Source: DSBX01 sp046484845 (lineage in GTDB: Bacteria > Hydrothermota > Tepidihabitantia > Tepidihabitantales > Tepidihabitantaceae). Taken from it: a DNA stretch of 12,383 nt. A program made the translations under genes and the position numbers. Where the stretch lies: contig JAWOIB010000173.1 in assembly GCA_046484845.1 (NCBI GenBank), positions 1 through 12,383 of the forward strand. The letters run 5' to 3'. This document shows positions 7,876 through 12,383 of the stretch, piece by piece. The stretch's first letter is position 1. The number at the start of each line of letters is the position of its first letter. Under the pieces are notes generated by a model. It was not told the origin of the DNA. It searched no databases and saw only the letters and a list, made by a program, of their open reading frames with translations.

Positions 7876-9088
7876 GCCGTATCGCCTCGACCGGGTCCAT
7901 CCGCGCCGCGTGGAACGCCGGGTACATCGTCGCCGCCAGCGTAATCAACAGCGCCGCCGCGCAGACGAGGACGAAGTCCATCACCTGCATCTGCACCGGC
8001 AGCTTCTGGATGAAGTACACGTCGCCGGGCAGGTTGACAAAGTTGTAGCGGTTGAGCAGCATTGAAACCACCGCCCCGAACACCGCGCCGAGCGCGGTGC
8101 CGATGCCGCCCATCAGCAGCCCGGCGTAGATGAAGATCCGGGTGACGTCGGCCGGCCGGGCGCCGATGGTCTTGAGAATGCCGATTTCCCGGGTCTTGCG
8201 CAGGACGATCATCGTCAGCATCCCGATGATGTTGAACGCGGCCACCAGCACGATCAGCACCAGCACGATGAAGGTGACCACCTTCTCGAGCCGCAGCGCC
8301 GCGAACAGGTTGCGGTTCTGGGCCACCCAGTCGCTGGCCCGGAACGGGAAGCCGAGGTCCTCGGTGATTTTCCGGGCGATCCGGCTGGCGGCGTAGATGT
8401 CCTGCACCCGCAGCTCGTAGCCGGTTATCGCTCCCTGCATCCCTAGGAACTGCTGGAGCTGGCCGATTCCGGCGTAGATGAAAGTCGCGTTGTACTCGTA
8501 CATCCCGGCGTCAAAGATGCCGCTGACCCGGAAGTAGCGCGTCCGGGGCACGAACCCCAGCGGGGTCGCGGTGCCGCCGTACGGCGCGACCAGGTTCACC
8601 CGGTCCCCCACCCCGACGCCCAGCACCCGGGCCAGGTCCACGCCCAGCACCACCCCGTCGGTGCCGAGGTCGAACTCCCCCTCGATGACCGTACCGGCGA
8701 CGTCGGTCACGTCGCTCTCGCGCTCCGGGTCCACCCCGCGGATCAGGATGCCCTCGACCCCGCTCTCGGAACGAACCAGGGTCTTGCCGTAGATGAACGG
8801 CGCCACGCTGGTGACGCCCGGGGTCCGCTCCAGCCGGGCGAGCAGCGTGTCGCCCGGGCCGTCGTACGCAATCGGGGCGTAGGAATACTTCACCACCATC
8901 ACGTGCGGGGTCGCGCCGAGAATCCGGTCGCGCAGCTCGCCGTGAAAGCCGTTGATGACCGAGAGCACGATGATGATCGCCGCCACCCCGACGAACACCC
9001 CGCCGGTCGCGATTGCCGCCACCCCGGAGAAACTGCGGCCCGACCGGCCGCGCAGGTACCGCCGGGCCACGAAGAGCTCGAAGCGCAT
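7868..9088 (-). CDS. lolC: Lipoprotein-releasing ABC transporter permease, LolC/LolE family
   Basis: This is the membrane subunit that takes lipoproteins out of the inner membrane. The 406-residue protein starts with the family hallmark FVARRYLRGR. TM1 is near residues 22-46, a periplasmic MacB-like domain spans about 50-265, and three C-terminal segments lie near 271-294, 318-345 and 370-391. The closing MDPVEAIRHE is the FtsX-family coupling end. Only one permease gene is present, so it probably works as a homodimer (as LolF does) unless a second copy exists elsewhere. The ATG at 9088 has no Shine-Dalgarno site; the sequence before it is CCTTTTCCTG. It does overlap the stop of a 15-codon frame that begins at the lysS stop, which suggests translation reinitiation. 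Confidence 0.94.
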
Positions 9089-9135
9089 CAGGAAAAGGTT
9101 CTGCCGGGGGCCGGGTGACCGGAGTGTCGGCTCAT
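9088..9135 (-). CDS. Putative 15-codon minicistron linking lysS to lolC
   Basis: On the minus strand an ATG at 9135-9133 overlaps the lysS stop codon as ATGA. The frame runs 15 codons (MSRHSGHPAPGRTFS) and ends with TGA at 9090-9088, which overlaps the lolC start as TGATG. It therefore fills the whole lysS-lolC gap and connects both genes by stop-start overlaps. The peptide resembles nothing I know. Its likely role, if real, is to carry ribosomes to the lolC start, which has no ribosome binding site of its own. AGGG lies before the ATG but very close. Chance is a real alternative. Confidence 0.35.
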   Translation of the reverse strand: MSRHSGHPAPGRTFS

Positions 9136-10610
9136 TCCCTCGCGGCCTCGTCCTGCGGCCGCAACTGCGGGAACAGGATCACGTCCCGGATGGACGGCGT
9201 GTCGGTCAGCACCATCACCATCCGGTCCACGCCCAGGCCCAGCCCGCCGGTCGGCGGCATCCCGTGCTCGAGCGCGGCGATGTAGTCCTCGTCCAGCGTC
9301 GCGAAATCATCGTTACGCTCCAACTGGCCCTCGAACCGGCGTCGCTGTTCGAGCGGGTCGTTCAGCTCGCTGAACGAGTTGCCCAGCTCGACGCCGCAGC
9401 AGACCGGCTCGAACCGCTCGACCAGCTCCGGGTTGTCCCGGTGCGCCTTTGCCAGCGGGCAAGTTATCAGCGGATGGTCCATCACGAACGTCGGCTCGGT
9501 GATGTGGTTCTGGACCAGCTCCTCGAACAGCTTGTCCAACAGCTTCACCCGGCCGGTGTCCGGCCCCGCCTCGATGCCAAACCTGGCCGCGAGCTTGCGC
9601 AGCATCGCTTCCGACAGCTTCAGCGGGTCGGCGTCGAGCCTGTCCGCCAGCGCCTCGGTCCAGCGCAGCCGGTGCCAGGGCTTGCCGAAATCGAGCGCCG
9701 TGCCCTGGAACGAAACCTGGGTGGTGCCGTGCAGTTCGAGGCAGAGCCGCCGGAACAGCTCCTCGACCAGCGCCATCATCTCGTGGTAGTCGGCGTAGGC
9801 CTGGTAAAGCTCGACCTGGGTGAACTCCGGGTTGTGGGTCCGGTCCAGCCCCTCGTTGCGGAAATCCTTGCAGAGCTCGTACACCCGCTCCAGCCCGCCG
9901 ACAATCAGCCGCTTCAGGTACAGCTCGTCCGAGATGCGCAGGAACATCTCCTGGTCCAGCACGTTGTAATGGGTGCGGAACGGCTCGGCCGCGGCCCCGC
10001 CGTACAGCGGCTGGAGCGTCGGGGTCTCCACCTCGACGAACCCGCGCTCGTCCAGGAACCGCCGGACCAGGCCGGTAATGCGGGTCCGGGCCAGAAACAC
10101 CTTGCGCGAATCCTCGTTGACAATCAGATCCAGGTGGCGCCGACGGTAGCGCAGCTCGACGTCCTTCAGCCCGTGGAACTTCTCCGGCAGCGGCCGCAGC
10201 GACTTCGCCAGCAGGACTATCTCCCGGACCATGATCGTGATTTCGCCGGTCCGGGTCTTGAACGTCTCGCCCCGGACTCCGACGATATCCCCGATATCCA
10301 ACAGCGCCAGCCGGTCGAACGTCTCGTCACCGAGCGCGTCCCGGCGCAGGTAAAGCTGGATTCTCCCGGTCACGTCCTGGATGTGCCCGAACTGGGTCTT
10401 GCCGTGCTCCCGGCGCGACATCAGCCGGCCGGCGAGGGAGAGCAGGGTCGTCTCCGCGCTGAGCCTCTCGAAATCCGCCTTCACCGCCTCCGCGGTATGG
10501 CTGCGCTCCCAGCAGTAGGCATAGGGCCGGACGCCCAGTTCCACCAGTCGGTCCAGCTTCGCCCGCTGCGAAACCGCCGGTCCGTCTTCACGCGGAGTTT
10601 CAGATGACAT
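9132..10610 (-). CDS. lysS: Lysine--tRNA ligase, class II
   Basis: LysS attaches lysine to tRNA-Lys in the cytoplasm. The 492-residue protein has the normal length for bacterial class II LysRS. An N-terminal OB-fold anticodon-binding domain spans about residues 57-135. Then come motif 1 around FLDERGFVEVETPTL (185-199), the GGAAAEPF..HYN segment (204-216), motif 2 FRNEGLDRTHNPEFTQVE (250-267) and motif 3 GLGLGVDRM (456-464). It is the first gene of the six-gene operon. The ATG at 10610 has no Shine-Dalgarno site and lies only 8 nt after a strong -10 element, so the mRNA is probably leaderless, leaving no room for a T-box or other leader control. The 43-nt gap to lolC holds the minicistron. 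Confidence 0.98.
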   Translation of the reverse strand: MSSETPREDGPAVSQRAKLDRLVELGVRPYAYCWERSHTAEAVKADFERLSAETTLLSLAGRLMSRREHGKTQFGHIQDVTGRIQLYLRRDALGDETFDRLALLDIGDIVGVRGETFKTRTGEITIMVREIVLLAKSLRPLPEKFHGLKDVELRYRRRHLDLIVNEDSRKVFLARTRITGLVRRFLDERGFVEVETPTLQPLYGGAAAEPFRTHYNVLDQEMFLRISDELYLKRLIVGGLERVYELCKDFRNEGLDRTHNPEFTQVELYQAYADYHEMMALVEELFRRLCLELHGTTQVSFQGTALDFGKPWHRLRWTEALADRLDADPLKLSEAMLRKLAARFGIEAGPDTGRVKLLDKLFEELVQNHITEPTFVMDHPLITCPLAKAHRDNPELVERFEPVCCGVELGNSFSELNDPLEQRRRFEGQLERNDDFATLDEDYIAALEHGMPPTGGLGLGVDRMVMVLTDTPSIRDVILFPQLRPQDEAARE

Positions 10611-10618
10611 CGGCCGAG

Positions 10619-10647
10619 ACTATATCCCCGGCCCGGCTTCAGGTCAA
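10619..10647 (-). promoter_or_regulatory. Sigma70-type promoter of the lysS-lolC-lolD-mcsA-mcsB-selA operon
   Basis: On the minus strand, TTGACC (10647-10642) and TATAGT (10624-10619) are separated by exactly 17 nt; each differs from consensus at one base. Only eight bases lie between the -10 and the lysS ATG, so the start point should fall at or within 1-3 nt of the ATG. I see no other convincing promoter inside the operon. Confidence 0.75.
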
Positions 10648-10648
10648 G

Positions 10649-10659
10649 CCTGCGGCAGG
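10649..10659. promoter_or_regulatory. Palindrome between the divergent lysS and ruvX promoters
   Basis: CCTGC-G-GCAGG is a perfect 11-nt palindrome just upstream of the lysS -35 box, between the two divergent promoters. A second small palindrome, CCGCGG, follows at 10662-10667. The position would suit a shared operator, but short GC palindromes are common at this base composition. Confidence 0.2.
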
Positions 10660-10681
10660 AACCGCGGCCTCCCGGCCTCGC

Positions 10682-10709
10682 TTTACTTCCGACCCGGTAA
10701 CCCTAGACT
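10682..10709 (+). promoter_or_regulatory. Sigma70-type promoter of ruvX-mltG
   Basis: TTTACT (10682-10687) and TAGACT (10704-10709) are spaced by 16 nt. Seven bases separate the -10 from the ruvX ATG at 10717, so the transcript is predicted to start at or next to the start codon. Its match is weaker than the lysS promoter opposite. Confidence 0.5.
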
Positions 10710-10716
10710 GAAAAGC

Positions 10717-11250
10717 ATGTCTCGTGTGCTCTGTCTCGATGTCGGCACCCGGCGGACCGGGGTCGCGGTGACCGACCCGACCGGCACCATCCCCGGGGGC
10801 CTGCCCACCCTCGAACACAAGGACGAAGAGCGGCTGGTCGCGCTGGTCGAAGGCCTGGTCCGCGAATGGGAGGTGGCGCGCATCGTCGTCGGCCTGCCGC
10901 TTTCCCCGGACGGCAACTCGACCTCCCGCTCCGAGGCGGTCACCCGGTTCGCCAACCGGCTCCGCAACCGGTTCAAACTGCCGGTCGAGTTCCAGGACGA
11001 ACGCTGGTCCTCCAACCGCGCGGCCGAGGTGATGACCGAGACGCGCGGCCGCAGCCTGCCCCGGGGCCGGCCTGCGGCCAAGGGACGCTCCAAATCCCGC
11101 AAGCTCGCGGCCGACCGCATCGCCGCGGTCCTGATTCTCGAAGACTGGCTCGCGGAGCACCGGGCTCCCGCCGCGACGGCAGTATCCCCTCTCCCTGGAC
11201 AGGGTGCTGCTCCTGCTCCGGCAGTTTCTGAGGGCAAGGGTGAGGGTTGA
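10717..11250 (+). CDS. ruvX: Holliday junction resolvase-like / pre-16S rRNA nuclease RuvX (YqgF)
   Basis: RuvX/YqgF has an RNase H-like fold and takes part in 5' maturation of 16S rRNA. The motifs are LDVGTRRTGVAVTD (7-20, catalytic D8), IVVGLPLSPDG (56-66), the Glu of FQDERWSS (92-99), and DRIAAVLILEDWL (133-145) with the last acidic residue. The family core of about 140 residues ends near residue 148. About 29 further residues, low in complexity (rich in Ala, Pro, Gly), are encoded by a repeat-like palindromic stretch. The start ATG lacks a Shine-Dalgarno site and follows a -10 element by 7 nt. The stop is directly followed by the mltG ATG; this pairing of ruvX with mltG also occurs, near each other, in Firmicutes. 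Confidence 0.93.
   Translation: MSRVLCLDVGTRRTGVAVTDPTGTIPGGLPTLEHKDEERLVALVEGLVREWEVARIVVGLPLSPDGNSTSRSEAVTRFANRLRNRFKLPVEFQDERWSSNRAAEVMTETRGRSLPRGRPAAKGRSKSRKLAADRIAAVLILEDWLAEHRAPAATAVSPLPGQGAAPAPAVSEGKGEG
11187..11246. repeat. Imperfect inverted repeat forming the 3' end of ruvX
   Basis: A left arm CCCTCTCCCTGGAC (11187-11200) and a right arm GGCAAGGGTGAGGG (11233-11246) can pair at 11 of 14 positions across a 32-nt loop. Such CCCTC/GAGGG palindromes resemble small dispersed intergenic elements. Here it is read as the RuvX tail, and the right arm gives the GAGG ribosome binding site for mltG. Confidence 0.45.
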
Positions 11251-12207
11251 ATGTCAAAGCGCCGGCTACTGTCTTCTCTGCTGCTCCTGCTGGTCGCCTG
11301 CACGCCCGGCGAGCCGGTCGAAGTGACCATCCCGGCCGGCGCGACGACCGGCGCCATCGCCGACAGCCTCCACGCTCACGGCGTCATCGAAAGCCCGCTC
11401 CTGTTCCGGGCCGCGGCCCGACTGCTCGGCTACGATCGGAACCTGCGCCACGGCAAGTACGAACTGCGCCGACGCGACGGTTGTCTCACCGCGCTCGAAG
11501 CCCTGTCCCGGCCCGGCCGGACCGCGATGATGGTCACCGTTCCCGAAGGCTACACCCTCCGGCAGATTGCCGCCCTGCTCGATGACCACGACATCTGCCC
11601 GGAGCCCGACTTCCTGGCCGCGGCCCGCGACCGGAACCTGCTCGACTCGCTCGGCATCCCCGGCGCGGACGCCGAAGGCTACCTGTTCCCGGACACCTGG
11701 GAGTTCGAAACCGGCACCCCGGCCCGGGCGCTCGTCCGGCGCATGGCCCGCCGGTTCCGAGAGGTCTGGGACCGGGAAACTGCGCGCGTCGCCGACCCGC
11801 CGCTGGACGAGCGCGAGACGGTCATCCTCGCCTCGATAGTTGAGAAAGAAGCGGCGCGGGCCGAAGAAACGCGGACCATCGCCGGCGTGTTCCTGAACCG
11901 CCTGCGCCGGCAGATGCCGCTCCAGAGCTGCGCCACGGTCCAGTACATCCTGCCGTACCACCGGGAGGTCCTGACCCACGCCGACATCCGCACGCCCTCG
12001 CCCTACAACACCTACCTCCACGAAGGCCTGCCGCCCGGCCCGGTCTGCAACCCGGGCGCGCGCGCGCTGGCCGCGGCGCTCAACCCGGAACCTACCGAAT
12101 ACATCTTCTTCGGGGCCCGGGGTGACGGCAGTCACATCTTCTCCCGCACCCACCGCGAGCACGAGCGCGCCCGCCGCCGGGTCAGCATCGGCCGTTCTCC
12201 ATACTGA
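11251..12207 (+). CDS. mltG: Endolytic peptidoglycan transglycosylase MltG, predicted lipoprotein
   Basis: MltG cuts nascent glycan strands in the periplasm and sets their length. The 318-residue protein carries the YceG fold: a LysM-like first part (about 22-95), then VPEGYTLRQIAALL (97-110), EGYLFPDTWEF (142-152), catalytic E198 in ILASIVEKEA, RTIAGVFLNRLRRQMPLQS (208-226), SPYNTYLHEGLPPGPVCNPG (250-269) and the C-terminal SHIFSRTHREHE (294-305). The N-terminus is KRR, then a Leu-rich stretch ending LVAC (14-17) with TPGE after it. This is a lipobox with C17 as the lipidated residue, instead of the transmembrane anchor known from E. coli MltG. Residue 18 is Thr, not Asp, so by the E. coli rule the protein would be sent to the outer membrane. 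The start directly abuts the ruvX stop, with GAGG a few bases upstream. Confidence 0.95.
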   Translation: MSKRRLLSSLLLLLVACTPGEPVEVTIPAGATTGAIADSLHAHGVIESPLLFRAAARLLGYDRNLRHGKYELRRRDGCLTALEALSRPGRTAMMVTVPEGYTLRQIAALLDDHDICPEPDFLAAARDRNLLDSLGIPGADAEGYLFPDTWEFETGTPARALVRRMARRFREVWDRETARVADPPLDERETVILASIVEKEAARAEETRTIAGVFLNRLRRQMPLQSCATVQYILPYHREVLTHADIRTPSPYNTYLHEGLPPGPVCNPGARALAAALNPEPTEYIFFGARGDGSHIFSRTHREHERARRRVSIGRSPY

Positions 12208-12280
12208 CGGCCCGGCCCGGCACCATTTCCGCGCGCTGTCCTGGCCGGCCTGACCGCCTCACAACCCCCGCCTGACACAG

Positions 12281-12379
12281 AATTTCGGATGTGGAGGTTG
12301 AGCAATCACTCAATCTCCATAATCGCCGCGTATCCGGATAACCTCTTGATTGGAGTACTTTTGGCTCCTGTCCGAATTT
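12281..12379 (+). other. Candidate structured RNA / regulatory element in AT-richer tail
   Basis: The last 176 nt carry no gene; line 12301-12360 is 47% G+C. A 13-bp hairpin (arms 12290-12302 and 12309-12321, two G-U pairs, loop CAATCA) is the strongest in the window. TTCGGA directly before it (12284-12289) can pair with TCCGAA near the window end (12371-12376), extended past one T-T mismatch. Inside this outer stem, GGAGT (12352-12356) can pair with GCTCC (12364-12368). The hairpin loop CAATCA is fully complementary to TGATTG (12347-12352), which shares one base with the small stem. No T run follows, so it is not an ordinary terminator. The strand is unknown because the flanking gene is outside the window. 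Confidence 0.35.
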
Positions 12380-12383
12380 CCCC

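Noticed and set aside
8952..10607. Long open frame on the + strand antisense to lysS, about 550 codons
   Set aside because: It lies opposite a clearly real lysS gene, and its translation is low-complexity and rich in Arg, Gln, Pro and Leu. Stop codons are rare at this GC content, so such shadows are expected.
10611..10716. T-box or riboswitch upstream of lysS
   Set aside because: The -10 element lies only 8 nt before the ATG, so the predicted leader is too short for any such structure.
11205..11292. Direct repeat of TGCTGCTCCTGCT in the ruvX tail and in the mltG signal peptide
   Set aside because: The second copy encodes the Leu-rich signal peptide, where Leu codons readily give this string. 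Two copies about 75 nt apart are probably coincidence.

Overview
The window is about 12.4 kb of very GC-rich DNA; the selA lines I counted are 77-80% G+C. It comes from a diderm (Gram-negative-type) bacterium, because it encodes a complete LolD/LolC-type lipoprotein exporter and an MltG that carries a lipobox. The combination of McsA/McsB, one LolC-type permease, SelA and high GC suggests an uncultured lineage. I cannot fix the phylum from sequence alone; a WOR-3- or FCB-like relative is a guess. The content is mainly housekeeping. I see no CRISPR array, insertion sequence, rRNA, tRNA or phage module.

Layout. Positions 1-1569 (+) hold the 3' part of an AddA/UvrD-type helicase-nuclease gene that is cut by the window edge. 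Positions 1771-3177 (+) hold a stand-alone gene with its own promoter for a NodB-like (polysaccharide-deacetylase-fold) protein. Positions 3273-3824 (-) hold a small SAM-dependent methyltransferase on a lower-GC patch, with a clear sigma70-type promoter. Positions 4148-10610 (-) are one compact operon read leftwards: lysS, lolC, lolD, mcsA, mcsB, selA. All downstream junctions overlap or lie within a few bases, except lysS-lolC, which is bridged by a possible 15-codon minicistron. A divergent promoter region at 10611-10716 separates this operon from ruvX-mltG (10717-12207, +). The last 176 bases are AT-richer and hold a strong hairpin inside a possible larger RNA fold.

How the genes fit together. 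The lysS operon joins charging of tRNA-Lys, lipoprotein export to the outer membrane (LolC/LolD), protein-arginine phosphorylation for quality control (McsA/McsB) and selenocysteine synthesis on tRNA-Sec (SelA). ruvX-mltG pairs pre-16S rRNA maturation with a terminator of peptidoglycan chains. MltG here has a lipobox, so the Lol system next door may carry it.

Most interesting signals: (1) promoters of three transcription units have -10 elements only 5-8 nt before the start codon and no Shine-Dalgarno site, which predicts leaderless mRNAs, while genes inside operons do have Shine-Dalgarno sites; (2) the 15-codon minicistron overlaps both the lysS stop and the lolC start; (3) a structured, possibly pseudoknotted element lies at the right end; (4) the RuvX C-terminal tail is encoded by a palindromic repeat-like sequence that also supplies the mltG ribosome binding site; (5) MltG is predicted to be a lipoprotein. 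I did not find a clearly new multi-gene system.
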